From: Prauserella alba
Lineage (GTDB): Bacteria; Actinomycetota; Actinomycetes; Mycobacteriales; Pseudonocardiaceae
Assembly (NCBI RefSeq): GCF_024171735.1
Contig: NZ_JAMTCH010000003.1
Location: forward strand, 1-64,000
DNA: 64,000 bases
Reading direction: 5' to 3'
The notes under the pieces were generated by a model. That model saw nothing but the letters and a program-made list of their open reading frames with translations. It was not told the DNA's origin and made no database searches. Below, piece after piece: positions 25,776 to 34,528 of the stretch. Within the stretch, counting starts at the first letter, position 1. Every line of letters begins with the position of its first letter. A program made the position numbers and the translations under genes.

Positions 25776-27341
25776 TCAGCCGTTCCCGTCGGAGGAGCGG
25801 CCCGAACCGTTCCCGCCGTCGGAACCGTCCCCGTGGACGTTGTCGCTGCCCGAGCCGCTCCCGTCGGAATCACCGTCGCGCGAACCGGAATCCTCGCCGG
25901 TCGTCCCATCGGTGGCGGAATCCTCGGAACCGCCGTTCTCGACATCCTGGGTACCGGTATCGGCCGATGTGCCGCTGCCGGAGCCGGACGCGGCCGCTTC
26001 GGCCTCCGCGCGCTCGGTCTTCTCCAGCTCGGCGATCGGGTCGACGTCCGCACCGATGACGGTGCCGCCGAGCCGGTCCGCGAAATCGGTCGGCTCGTCG
26101 AGGTCGTCGGCCGTGGGCATGAGGTCGGGGTGCGACCAGAGGTGGTCCCGCTGTTCGGTGCCATGGCGGTCGCCGACCATCTGCCACAGCGTCGCCGCGG
26201 CACGCATCCGCCGGGGCCGGAGTTCCAGCCCGACGAGCGTGGCGAACGTCTGCTCGGCGGGCCCGCCGCTGGCACGCCGCCTGCGCAGCGTTTCGCGCAG
26301 CGCATCCGCACCCGGCAGGCGGTTGCCGACGGCATCGGCGACCACGACGTCGACCCAGCCCTCGACGAGGGCGAGCAGGGTCTCCAGGCGGGTCAGTGCC
26401 GCCTTCTGTTCCGGAGTTGTCTGCGGCTCGAACAGCCCGGACGACATGGCCTGTTCGATGCTCTGCGGATTGGTCGGGTCGATCTGCCCCGCCAGCTGCT
26501 CAAGGCCGGACACGTCCACGGAGATGCCACGGGCGAACTCCTCGACGGTCGCCAGCAGCCGCTGCCGCAGCCACGGCACGTGTGCGAACAACCGCTGGTG
26601 GGCCGCCTCGCGCGCCGCGAGGAACACGAGCACCTCGCTGGCGGGGCGCTCGAGCCCCTCGGTGAACTTCTCGACGTTGGCAGGCAGCAGCGCGGACGTG
26701 GCCTCCGGGCCCAGGGGCAGGCCGACGTCGGAGGATGTCAGTACCTCGGAGCCAAGGTCCGCGAGCGCGTTGCCGAGCTGCGAGCCGAACGCCATGCCGC
26801 CCATCTGGCCGAGCATCGACAGCAGCGGTCCCGCCGCCTGTTTCGCCTCGGCGGGGAGCGCCTCGGTCCAGGCCGACGACACCTGTTCGGCGACCGGGTC
26901 GCACAGCCGCTGCCACGTGGGCAGCGTCTGCTCGAGCCAGTCCTTCGCGGTCCAGGCGACGGTCTGGGTCGCGCCCGCGGGCAGGATCGTGGCCTCGTCG
27001 AGCCACAGCTCGGCCAGGTGGGAGGCATCGCGCACCGCGGTGTCGCCCTGCTGTGCGTCACTGCTCGCCGACGCGAATCCCATCCCGGGCTTCGCGTCCC
27101 CGTCCTCGGAGGTCGACGCGAGGCGCTGCAGCGCGATCTGCTTGGCCAGGTCGTAGTTCACCGGGCCGGACGAGCTGCCTGCCTGGCTGAACATCTGGCC
27201 GAGCTGGCTGAGCATCTGCCCCAGCTGCTGGAACGGGTCGCCACCCTGACCGCCGGAGCCGGACGAGTTGTTGCCAGAGCCGGACGAGCTGTTGTCGGGG
27301 TCGGGCAGACCGAAGCCGAACCCGAAGGGTGGGTTGCTCAT
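25776..27341 (-). CDS. putative zinc-dependent metalloprotease (DUF2342 family)
   Basis: A 521-residue protein related to the actinobacterial DUF2342/TIGR03624 group annotated as zinc-dependent metalloproteases. The motif REAAHQRLF (Glu245, His248) stands where the family metal site is proposed; a canonical HExxH is not present. The N-terminus is Gly/Ser/Asn-rich, and residues after about 430 are an acidic Ser/Gly/Asp tail of some 90 residues that looks disordered. ATG 27341 is seven bases after a minus-strand TACGGT box with GGAGG inside the gap. The gene is divergent from a PDZ protease gene 101 bases away, as in mycobacteria (Rv3195/Rv3194c). Protease activity is not proven by the sequence. 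Confidence 0.8.
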   Translation of the reverse strand: MSNPPFGFGFGLPDPDNSSSGSGNNSSGSGGQGGDPFQQLGQMLSQLGQMFSQAGSSSGPVNYDLAKQIALQRLASTSEDGDAKPGMGFASASSDAQQGDTAVRDASHLAELWLDEATILPAGATQTVAWTAKDWLEQTLPTWQRLCDPVAEQVSSAWTEALPAEAKQAAGPLLSMLGQMGGMAFGSQLGNALADLGSEVLTSSDVGLPLGPEATSALLPANVEKFTEGLERPASEVLVFLAAREAAHQRLFAHVPWLRQRLLATVEEFARGISVDVSGLEQLAGQIDPTNPQSIEQAMSSGLFEPQTTPEQKAALTRLETLLALVEGWVDVVVADAVGNRLPGADALRETLRRRRASGGPAEQTFATLVGLELRPRRMRAAATLWQMVGDRHGTEQRDHLWSHPDLMPTADDLDEPTDFADRLGGTVIGADVDPIAELEKTERAEAEAAASGSGSGTSADTGTQDVENGGSEDSATDGTTGEDSGSRDGDSDGSGSGSDNVHGDGSDGGNGSGRSSDGNG

Positions 27342-27348
27342 GCCCTCC

Positions 27349-27354
27349 ACCGTA
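27349..27354 (-). promoter_or_regulatory. -10 box of DUF2342 gene promoter
   Basis: TACGGT on the minus strand, seven bases before ATG 27341. Confidence 0.5.
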
Positions 27355-27430
27355 CGCGGCCCGAGGGCGCCGCGACCCGCCGATCGGCATGGTGAATCGG
27401 ACCTTCGCTCTGAGCTGACAACGGCCGCCG

Positions 27431-27436
27431 TACGCT
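27431..27436 (+). promoter_or_regulatory. -10 box of leaderless promoter (PDZ protease)
   Basis: TACGCT ends six bases before GTG 27443; an in-frame GTG at 27437 would be too close to the box. Confidence 0.55.
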
Positions 27437-27442
27437 GTGCCC

Positions 27443-28600
27443 GTGAGCGAGTCCGGCGACATGAAATCCGCGTCAGGAGCCACGGGGCGCGACACGGCCG
27501 ACGAGCGCGCGGCGGCATCGCGCGTCGGGGACGACGACTCCGGGACGGAGCGGCGACCGCGTCGGCGTCCCACCCGGCGCACCTGGACCATCGTGTTCAG
27601 CGCCGTTCTCGTGGTCGCGTTCGTGCTGGTCGGGTCGTTCGTCAAGGTGCCGTACGTGGCGCTGGGGCCGGGGCCGACCTACGACACGCTCGGCGACGTC
27701 GACGGCGATCACGTCGTGGCGATCGACGGCGAGCGCAGCTACGACACCGAGGGTCAGCTGCGGATGACGACCGTGTCGCTCAACGACGACGTCACCCTCT
27801 TCGGTGCGCTGGGCCTGTGGATCAGCGGCCGGTACGCCGTCGCTCCGCGGGAGGAGTACTTCCGCCCCGGCCAGACGGACGAGGAGGTGCGCAAGGAGAA
27901 CGTCGCGCAGTTCCGCAGTTCGCAGAGCAACGCCGAGGTCGCGGCGCTGCGCTCGCTGGGATATCCGGTGAAGGTCGTCGCGGACCAGGTCGTGGCCGAC
28001 AGTCCGGCCTCGCGCGTGCTCGAACCCGGCGACCAACTGGTGTCGGTGAACGGCAAGCGCGTCGCCGGACGGCGGGACGTGACGGCCGCACTCGAGAACA
28101 CCCGCCCCGGACAACAGATCGACCTGACCTACCAGCGCGGGGAACAGCAGCCCCGCACGGTGCAGATCGACCTGGCGCGGCACCCGGAAGGCGGACAGCA
28201 GGGCTTCATCGGCGTACAGCCCGCGGACCGGGCGGACGTGCCGTTCACGGTGGACATCTCACTCGAGGACGTGGGCGGTCCTTCGGCGGGGGCGATGTTC
28301 GCGCTGGCGATCGTCGAACGCATGGAGCAGGAGAATCTCGTCGACGGCCGCCATGTGGCCGGCACCGGCGAGATCGATTCGCAGGGCAACGTCGGCGCGA
28401 TCGGCGGGATCTCGTTCAAGGTCGTCGCCGCCAAGGAGGACGGCGCGACGACGTTCCTGGTGCCGGAGCGCAACTGCGCCGAAGCGGTGTCGGCCGCTCC
28501 GGACGGTCTCCAACTCGTCCGGATCGGCACGCTCGACGACGCGATCAGCGCGCTGCGCAACCTCAAGGCAGGCAAACCCGTTCCCACCTGCGAAGGCTGA
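27443..28600 (+). CDS. membrane-anchored PDZ-domain Lon-like (S16) serine protease
   Basis: A 385-residue protein with a cytoplasmic N-terminus, one membrane anchor (about residues 48-70), a PDZ domain (about 165-235, VVADSPASRVLEPGDQLVSVNG) and a C-terminal Lon-type protease domain. The Ser/Lys dyad is probably Ser281 in GGPSAGAMF and Lys326 in GGISFKVVAAK. No AAA+ ATPase part is present, as in the YlbL/SdrC and Rv3194c group, so the protease faces outside and likely cleaves exported or membrane proteins. It opens a same-strand run with the UPF0182 gene further on, with the PPA1309 gene in between on the other strand. Substrates are unknown. Confidence 0.9.
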   Translation: MSESGDMKSASGATGRDTADERAAASRVGDDDSGTERRPRRRPTRRTWTIVFSAVLVVAFVLVGSFVKVPYVALGPGPTYDTLGDVDGDHVVAIDGERSYDTEGQLRMTTVSLNDDVTLFGALGLWISGRYAVAPREEYFRPGQTDEEVRKENVAQFRSSQSNAEVAALRSLGYPVKVVADQVVADSPASRVLEPGDQLVSVNGKRVAGRRDVTAALENTRPGQQIDLTYQRGEQQPRTVQIDLARHPEGGQQGFIGVQPADRADVPFTVDISLEDVGGPSAGAMFALAIVERMEQENLVDGRHVAGTGEIDSQGNVGAIGGISFKVVAAKEDGATTFLVPERNCAEAVSAAPDGLQLVRIGTLDDAISALRNLKAGKPVPTCEG

Positions 28601-28612
28601 TCCCGCCCCGAC

Positions 28613-28637
28613 CGAGCCGACCACCCCGGCCGGCTCG
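28613..28637. terminator. weak hairpin between PDZ protease and PPA1309 genes
   Basis: CGAGCCG (28613-28619) pairs with CGGCTCG (28631-28637), 7 bp with an 11-base loop, between convergent genes. It lacks a T tract. Confidence 0.35.
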
Positions 28638-28668
28638 TGACCGGTGCGGTCCTGTCAGGGGAGAGCGG

Positions 28669-29451
28669 TCAGGGGAGCAGTGTCGCGCGCAGGGCGTCGA
28701 CCAGGTTCGGAGCGAGCTCCGGGTGCTCGACGATCTCCTCGCCCGGTTCGGAGTCGTCCTCGCCCTGCGGGTGGACGCCGCGCAGGCGCATGACGCACGC
28801 GGCGGGGCCGTCGCGAAGCACGGCGGCCACCAGCCTGGCCTCGGTGCGCCGCGGATGACCGGCGGCGGCCTGCTTGAGACGTTCGACGTCGGTGGCCGAG
28901 ACGCCCGTCGAGTCGTCGACGTCGGGCAGCTCGTCCTCGACGTCCGGCGGGAGCACGATGATCTCCTGGGCGAGTGCGCAGCCCCGGACGAGATCCGGCC
29001 AGGCGATCGTGGCGAGCGCCTCGGCGAGGTCGTCGTTCGGCAGTGAGTCCTGGGCGACCGGGGTGAGCTCGGCGTCCGGGTCGAGGGAGTCGGCCAGTTC
29101 GGGCTGCTGGGCGAGCAGCTCGGCGGTGGGGACGAGCGCGAACAGCTGCGGGGGCTGTTGCCATCCGCCCTCGGCGACGAACTCCTCGACCTCGCGCGCG
29201 ATGGCGCCCACCGTCGTCGCGGCCGACGCGGCCTCGGAGTCCACCAGGTCTTCGAGGAACCAGGCGTCGTCGCCGAGGTCGTTGCCGATCCCGGCCGCCT
29301 CCGGGTTCTCCGACTCCGCTGTCCCCGAATCCGCTGTCCCCGAACTCGGGATTTCCGAAGTCTCCGCGGTCCCTGCGGACTCCGAGGAACCCGGTCCGCC
29401 TTCCTCGGCCGAGGGGCCGCGCGCGCCTTCACTGTCGGTCATGGTGACCAT
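28669..29451 (-). CDS. PPA1309 family protein of unknown function
   Basis: A 260-residue acidic cytoplasmic protein. The first 60 residues are a Ser/Gly/Glu-rich disordered stretch with near-repeats of SGTAD/SGTAE. The conserved part (AREVEEFVAEGGWQQPPQLFALVPTAELL onward) matches the actinobacterial PPA1309 family, whose role is not known. In mycobacteria and relatives this family is encoded between the PDZ protease and UPF0182 genes, as here. Starts at GTG/ATG 29451 or ATG 29442 differ by three residues. Confidence 0.75.
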   Translation of the reverse strand: MVTMTDSEGARGPSAEEGGPGSSESAGTAETSEIPSSGTADSGTAESENPEAAGIGNDLGDDAWFLEDLVDSEAASAATTVGAIAREVEEFVAEGGWQQPPQLFALVPTAELLAQQPELADSLDPDAELTPVAQDSLPNDDLAEALATIAWPDLVRGCALAQEIIVLPPDVEDELPDVDDSTGVSATDVERLKQAAAGHPRRTEARLVAAVLRDGPAACVMRLRGVHPQGEDDSEPGEEIVEHPELAPNLVDALRATLLP

Positions 29452-29587
29452 CGTGGCAGCACCTCGCGATCACCCGGTTTAGGGGCATTCCGGGAACTCG
29501 GGCGCTGGTCCGTAGAGTTAGACATACAGGGAGCCCGTCACCCGAGCCCCCTGGACCACGCCAGTTACGACCTCAGGAGTGTGCGCT

Positions 29588-32551
29588 GTGGCCACTCGGC
29601 CCCCCGTCGGCCTCCCCAAGTTGTCCAAGCGGGCCCGGATCCTGCTGACAATCGCGGCCGTCCTCGTCCTGCTCTTGCTGCTCGGTGCGCGGTTCTTGAA
29701 CGCGTACGTCGACTGGCTGTGGTTCGGCGAGGTGGATGCGCGCGGCGTGTTCACCACCGTGTTGCTGACACGGTTGATCTTGTTCGTCGCCACCGGGCTG
29801 CTGGTGGGCGGCGCACTCGCGATCAGCCTGTGGATCGCCTACCGCACGCGACCGGTGTTCGTGCCGGTCAGCGGCGAGGACGACCCGCTGGCGCGGTACC
29901 GCTCGATCATCGCGAGCAGGGTGAAGCTCTTCGGTATCGGCATTCCGGTGCTTGCCGGGCTCGTGGCGGGCGTGTCCGGTCAGAGCAACTGGGAGACCGT
30001 TCAGATGTTCCTGAACGGTGGCGAGTTCGGCCGGAACGATCCGCAGTTCGGCAACGACATCGGGTTCTACGTCTTCGACCTGCCGTTCCTCGGCTGGGTT
30101 CTGGGCTGGCTGTTCGTCGCCACCGTCGTGGCGTTCATCGGCGGGCTGCTCGCGCACTACCTGTTCGGCGGCATCCGCCTCGCGGGCCGGGGCGGTTCGG
30201 TCGCGGCGCCGGCGCGGGTGCACCTGCTGATCCTGGTGGGCCTGTTCGTACTGCTCAAGGCGGTCGAGTACTTCCTCGACCGCTACAACCTGCTGCTGTC
30301 GGACCGCAACGACCTGTTCACCGGTGCCACCTACACCGACCTGAACGCGGTGCTGCCGGCCAAGCTGATCCTGCTGTGCATCTGCGTGTTCTGCGCGATC
30401 GCGTTCTTCGTCGGCGCGTTCCTGCGCAACATCCAGCTGCCGGCGATCGCGCTGGTGCTGTTGCTGCTGTCCGGGCTGATCGTCGGCGTGGCGTGGCCCG
30501 CGATCCTCGAGCAGTTCTCCGTGCGCCCGAACGCCAACGAGCGTGAGGCCCAGTCGATCCAGCGCAACATGGAGGCGACGCGGTACGCCTACGGCATCAA
30601 CGACGTCAAGTACGACAACTACACCGGCCAATCGGACGTCGACGCCAGCAAGATCCGCAACGACAAGGGCACCATCCCGAACATCCGGCTGCTCGACCCG
30701 AACGTGCTGTCCCCGACGTTCACCCAGCGTGTCGGCCGGGAGAACTTCTACGGCTTCCCCGAGAAGCTCGACATCGACCGCTACACCGTCGACGGCGAGG
30801 AGCAGGCCTACCTCGTCGCCGCCAAGGAGATGAACACCGAGGGTCTGGCCGCGAACCAGCAGACCTGGATCAACCGCCACCTCGTCTACACGCACGGCAA
30901 CGGCTTCGTCGCCGCGCCCGCCAACCAGATCGACCGCGCCCTCGAAGGCGCCGACAGCGACGGCGGCTACCCGATCGCGGGCACCAGCGACACGCAGAAC
31001 CCGACGGGTGCGGGCATGCGGGTCAAGCAGCCGCGCATCTACTTCGGCGAGCTCGCCACGGACTACGCCATCGTCGGCGGGCCGGAGGACTCTGCGCCCG
31101 GTGAGTACGACACGGCGCAGGACCGCACCTACCTGTACGACGGCAAGGGCGGCGTGGCGATCGACAACTGGTTCAACCGGGCCGTCTTCGCCATGCAGTA
31201 CGGGGAGCGCAACATCCTGTTCTCCGGAGCCATCGGCGAAGGCTCCAAGATCATGTACAACCGGGACCCGCGCGACCGGGTCGAGAAGATCGCGCCGTGG
31301 CTCACCGCCGACGGCGACCCGTACCCCGCGGTGATCGACGGCCGGGTCAAGTGGGTGGTCGACGGCTACACGACGCTCGACAACTTCCCGTACTCGCAGC
31401 GCACCTCGCTGGGCGAGGCGACCTCCGACTCGTTGTCCGGTGTCGCGCAGCAGCGGGACAGCGAGATCAACTACGTCCGTAACTCGGTGAAGGCCACGGT
31501 CGACGCGTTCGACGGCACCGTGGACCTCTACCAGATGGACAAGCAGGACCCGGTGCTGAAGGCCTGGATGAAGACCTTCCCCGGCGTCGTGAAACCGCAG
31601 TCGCAGATCTCCGACGAACTGCGACAGCACTTCCGGTACCCGGAGGACATCTTCAAGCTCCAGCGCGAGCTGATCACGCAGTACCACGTGGAGAACGCCC
31701 AGGAGTTCTACGCGACCCAGACGTTCTGGAACGTGCCGCAGGACCCGACGACGGAAGGCGGGCTCGACCCGAACTCCGACGCGGCCAAACAGCCCGCGTA
31801 CTACACGTACTCCCAGTCGCCGTGGCAGGACGAGCCGCACTTCCAGCTGACGAGTGCGCTCACCCAGCTGCGACGGCAGTACCTCGCCGCCTGGATGTCG
31901 GTCTCGTCCGACCCCGGCAGTTACGGGAACATCCGCGTGCTGCGGCTGCCGACCTCCGGTGAGCAGCAGATCGAAGGCCCGGTCCAGGTGCAGAACGCGT
32001 TCCAGTCGCACCCGGAGTTCACCCAGGACCGCACCCTGCTGGGCAACCAGAGCGTCGACCTGATCTACGGCAACCTGCTCACCCTGCCGGTCGCGGAAGG
32101 GTTCCTGTACGTCGAACCCATCTACGTCCAGCAGCGCAACTCGCAGAGCTACCCCCAGCTGGCCCGTGTCATCGTGTCGTTCGGCGGCAGGATCGGCTTC
32201 GCCGCCACCCTCAACGAGGCACTCGACGACGTCTTCGGCGAAGGCAGCGGCGACGCCGCCACCGGACCCGATTCGGGTGACACGCCCGGCCAGGGCGACT
32301 CCGGCAACAACGGAGACAACCAGCAGGGCGGCAACCAGGACGGCGGCGACTCCGGCGGCCAGGACGGCGGCAACCAGGACGGCGGCGGTAACAGCGGCGA
32401 GATGAACCAGGCCGTCCAGGACATCCAGGCCGCGCTCGAGAAGCTCCGCACGGCCCAGAACGAGGGCGACTTCCAGAAGCAGGGTCAGGCGCTGTCCGAA
32501 CTGGATGAAGCCACCCGCCGCTACGAGGAGCTCCAGAACTCAGGAGGGTGA
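29588..32551 (+). CDS. UPF0182 family integral membrane protein
   Basis: A 987-residue protein with about seven transmembrane segments in the first 320 residues, followed by a large extracytoplasmic domain and a Gly/Asn/Asp/Gln-rich linker (residues 895-940), closing with a short helical end. It matches UPF0182, a conserved actinobacterial and cyanobacterial family without a settled role; the mycobacterial copy is Rv3193c. GTG 29588 has AGGAG eight bases upstream, better than GTG 29579, which overlaps that site. A TAGAGT box about 75 bases upstream may be its promoter. Conservation beside a surface protease suggests a cell-envelope function. Confidence 0.9.
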   Translation: MATRPPVGLPKLSKRARILLTIAAVLVLLLLLGARFLNAYVDWLWFGEVDARGVFTTVLLTRLILFVATGLLVGGALAISLWIAYRTRPVFVPVSGEDDPLARYRSIIASRVKLFGIGIPVLAGLVAGVSGQSNWETVQMFLNGGEFGRNDPQFGNDIGFYVFDLPFLGWVLGWLFVATVVAFIGGLLAHYLFGGIRLAGRGGSVAAPARVHLLILVGLFVLLKAVEYFLDRYNLLLSDRNDLFTGATYTDLNAVLPAKLILLCICVFCAIAFFVGAFLRNIQLPAIALVLLLLSGLIVGVAWPAILEQFSVRPNANEREAQSIQRNMEATRYAYGINDVKYDNYTGQSDVDASKIRNDKGTIPNIRLLDPNVLSPTFTQRVGRENFYGFPEKLDIDRYTVDGEEQAYLVAAKEMNTEGLAANQQTWINRHLVYTHGNGFVAAPANQIDRALEGADSDGGYPIAGTSDTQNPTGAGMRVKQPRIYFGELATDYAIVGGPEDSAPGEYDTAQDRTYLYDGKGGVAIDNWFNRAVFAMQYGERNILFSGAIGEGSKIMYNRDPRDRVEKIAPWLTADGDPYPAVIDGRVKWVVDGYTTLDNFPYSQRTSLGEATSDSLSGVAQQRDSEINYVRNSVKATVDAFDGTVDLYQMDKQDPVLKAWMKTFPGVVKPQSQISDELRQHFRYPEDIFKLQRELITQYHVENAQEFYATQTFWNVPQDPTTEGGLDPNSDAAKQPAYYTYSQSPWQDEPHFQLTSALTQLRRQYLAAWMSVSSDPGSYGNIRVLRLPTSGEQQIEGPVQVQNAFQSHPEFTQDRTLLGNQSVDLIYGNLLTLPVAEGFLYVEPIYVQQRNSQSYPQLARVIVSFGGRIGFAATLNEALDDVFGEGSGDAATGPDSGDTPGQGDSGNNGDNQQGGNQDGGDSGGQDGGNQDGGGNSGEMNQAVQDIQAALEKLRTAQNEGDFQKQGQALSELDEATRRYEELQNSGG

Positions 32552-33172
32552 TGGGAGTTGAACGGGCCGCGCGATGGACGATTGCCGGTTTGGACTCGGC
32601 GAATGGGCTTTCATCGTGCCGCAGGTATCCCTCGTAGAGGTCGGGACTAGGAAAGGGTGTGGAGTTCTTCGGGCCGACTCCCCAGGGACGCAGTCCTGCC
32701 AGAGTCAATGAGCACGGTCTGTCGCTGGTAATCGCTCTCGCGCACGGGCAAGAGCTGATGCGCCGTCCCTGCTACTGCCACGCTGGCGGCTTTGCGCGCC
32801 CAGGCCGCCAGGTACCTCTGCCCTCGACCTACGTGACCCGGGGCGATTACGCCTACTTGTCTCGTGCGATCCGGGATTATCTGCGCCCGGCGCATTCGCG
32901 CCGTCATTCCGCAACCGCGCGATCAGCAGCGACTCGGGAAGCGAACCGGGTTCGACGTGGGCAGCGACCAAGGCCGTAGAGTCGCCAAGCGCCGGTTCGC
33001 GCGAGCCAAGCAACGGCGTGGTGTTCCGTGCAGCCCTTGTCCTCAACGCGGCCATCAGCTGCGATCAATGTTTATGAGACGTACCTAGCGGAGGCATGGG
33101 AACGTATTTCAACACCTACCTTGCCGTAGTACTCCAACTGGGTGTCAAGGCGGAACTGTATCGATTCACCTC
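32552..33172. other. gene-poor intergenic stretch, possible coding remnants
   Basis: About 620 bases without a convincing gene. Minus-strand frames at 32647-32907 and 32705-33055 and a plus-strand frame at 32659-32979 are open and partly protein-like (for example RGQRYLAAWARKAASVAVAG), but none has a good start, ribosome site or recognisable domain. The base composition drops toward the right, into the AT-rich island. I read it as decayed sequence at the island border. Confidence 0.4.
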
Positions 33173-33201
33173 TTGACTAGTGCAATCATTGACAATGTAC
33201 T
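33173..33201 (+). promoter_or_regulatory. promoter of the DUF4258 gene
   Basis: TTGACT (33173-33178) and TGTACT (33196-33201) are separated by 17 bases, giving a sigma-70-like promoter about 60 bases before the start codon. Another TTGACA at 33189 may give an alternative. The leader is AT-rich. Confidence 0.45.
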
Positions 33202-33269
33202 GTCGATCTATGTCAACCGTTATCGTTGATTTATTCCGCTGATGTGGGGCGGTAAAAATTGGGGGCATT

Positions 33270-33677
33270 ATGATCGAACGTGGGCGTCAGATCTTGTCGG
33301 TCCTTCTAGTTTCCTTTGTTTCTGTGATTTCTTTATTTGCTGGTGCTCTGGCCGCTTCAGCTGTACCAGCAAGTGAGGGTCCGGGGCTTTCGAAGGTGGC
33401 GAATGCATCGCCGTCTAACCTTGTCGGAAACCGAGCGATTGAGCGTCAAGAGTACGAAACATCAGCTTCGGCACCTTGTACTATTGCTGGCTACACTACG
33501 CATGCACGCTTGAGAATGAGTGAGCGAGGAATCAGCGAAGCAGAAGTGCGCACCACGGTTAATATGTGGTGTCGAAGCGCTGATAGGCAGGCCAACGGAA
33601 ACTGGCGATATGAAGGTGATGAGGTTACCGTAATCATGAATACAAGGTCTATTGTCGTTACAGTTTACCATACGTAG
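33270..33677 (+). CDS. secreted DUF4258-like protein (putative toxin)
   Basis: A 135-residue protein with a typical Sec signal peptide: basic start, hydrophobic core (residues 9-27) and an ASA or VPA cleavage region at about 30-35. The mature C-terminal part carries the DUF4258 pattern: THARLRMSERGISEAEV at 77-93 and a closing pair of strands ending VVTVYHT. DUF4258 domains occur in toxin-antitoxin systems and polymorphic toxins. The mature part has exactly two cysteines (70 and 101), suited to a disulfide outside the cell. Codon use is far more AT-rich than its neighbours, indicating transfer. A DUF2283 gene follows on the same strand 199 bases later. Toxin function is inference; the domain call is from memory of the family pattern. 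Confidence 0.7.
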   Translation: MIERGRQILSVLLVSFVSVISLFAGALAASAVPASEGPGLSKVANASPSNLVGNRAIERQEYETSASAPCTIAGYTTHARLRMSERGISEAEVRTTVNMWCRSADRQANGNWRYEGDEVTVIMNTRSIVVTVYHT

Positions 33678-33876
33678 GCTGCCTTGTTGGAAGGGTGGCG
33701 ACTGGGGCTGCACCATCGGCTCGATGCGACTTCCCTAGTTGTCACTCTTCGTAACAAGGCCACTTTGGTCTTGGTTTCCCTTTGGGATTCGTGGCGACAG
33801 TATTTGTCAGTTGTAAGCTAATCCTGGTGTATGATCTGGCATGTTGGTTTAGATTAGTTTGGTAGATGAAGTCACT

Positions 33877-34110
33877 ATGGAATCATTTTGGCCTGTTGTA
33901 GAAGTTGACCAGGAGGCAAATTCGGCCTACATTTCAATGTCCGATCCAGGCTCTCGTGGTAAGAGATCTTTGCCTGTGCGTGACGATTTGGGCGACGTGG
34001 TCGCAGTCCTTGACTTCGATAACGAAGGAGCTCTTGTTGGGGTTGAGCTACTTGATGCTGCACGACAGGTCCCAAACTCTTTGCGCAGCCGTGTAACGTA
34101 CATACAGTGA
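33877..34110 (+). CDS. DUF2283 family protein (putative antitoxin/immunity)
   Basis: A 77-residue cytoplasmic protein that matches DUF2283: an acidic N-terminal strand with the DQEANSAYISMSD pattern, then DDLGDVVAVLDFDNEGALVGVELLDAA, the hallmark of the family. DUF2283 genes are often next to DUF4258 genes, where they are proposed antitoxins. It lacks a signal peptide while its partner has one, which would suit an immunity protein only if the partner is also active inside. ATG 33877 fits the family length; a TTG at 33859 could add six residues. A TATGAT box at 33830-33835 suggests its own promoter. Base composition is AT-rich like the partner. Confidence 0.75.
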   Translation: MESFWPVVEVDQEANSAYISMSDPGSRGKRSLPVRDDLGDVVAVLDFDNEGALVGVELLDAARQVPNSLRSRVTYIQ

Positions 34111-34343
34111 CACCCCAACCGGTTGATTTAATCGAAGCATGTCGACGCTCGGGCGCCGTCAACGCGACCTCCTCGGGGCATTTGCGCGTCAGGCTCCAGG
34201 TCGACAAAGGCCGTTTCTGGCGTAGGGAATTAGATTCTAGTCTCTTTTGCGACGGCTGCGGCTGCGGCTGCGGCGAAATGCTCGACCCTCGGATTGTAAG
34301 CTCGGCCAGCCCCGCGGAAGGGCGCCGTCCGGCGCTGAGTTGA
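34107..34343 (+). CDS. possible short ORF overlapping the DUF2283 gene
   Basis: A 78-codon frame from GTG 34107, overlapping the DUF2283 stop as GTGA. The peptide begins MTPQPVDLIEACRRSGAV and contains an unusual CDGCGCGCGEM stretch from a CTGCGG repeat. The first 40 residues look protein-like, but the last third shifts to high-GC sequence and resembles non-coding DNA. It may be a truncated third gene of the island. I cannot assign a family. Confidence 0.3.
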   Translation: MTPQPVDLIEACRRSGAVNATSSGHLRVRLQVDKGRFWRRELDSSLFCDGCGCGCGEMLDPRIVSSASPAEGRRPALS

Positions 34344-34508
34344 CTTTCTGGCCTATGGTCAGCGGCGGGACATCCGCCAGGAAGCCCTTGGGCCGGCACG
34401 GCCGGGCAACGGTGCGGCATTGGCGGGCGGGACGTTTGAGTGCCCTGTGACCCACGAGGAAGAGGTAGGCTTCCGGGGGCCCATGTTTAGCCGATCTATG
34501 TCGGCATG

Positions 34509-34514
34509 TAAGGT
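34509..34514 (+). promoter_or_regulatory. -10 box of first tRNA-fMet gene
   Basis: TAAGGT lies 14 bases before the mature tRNA start; the corresponding box before the second copy is TAGAGT at 35016-35021. Confidence 0.4.
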
Positions 34515-34528
34515 GGGTGCCACAACGA

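Noticed and set aside
29573-32011. 812-codon minus-strand frame
   Set aside because: Shadow of the UPF0182 gene produced by high third-position GC; composition is Arg/Val/His-rich without domains.
32647-33055. Minus-strand frames between UPF0182 and the island as genes
   Set aside because: Partly protein-like but without start signals, domains or a consistent frame; kept only as possible remnants.
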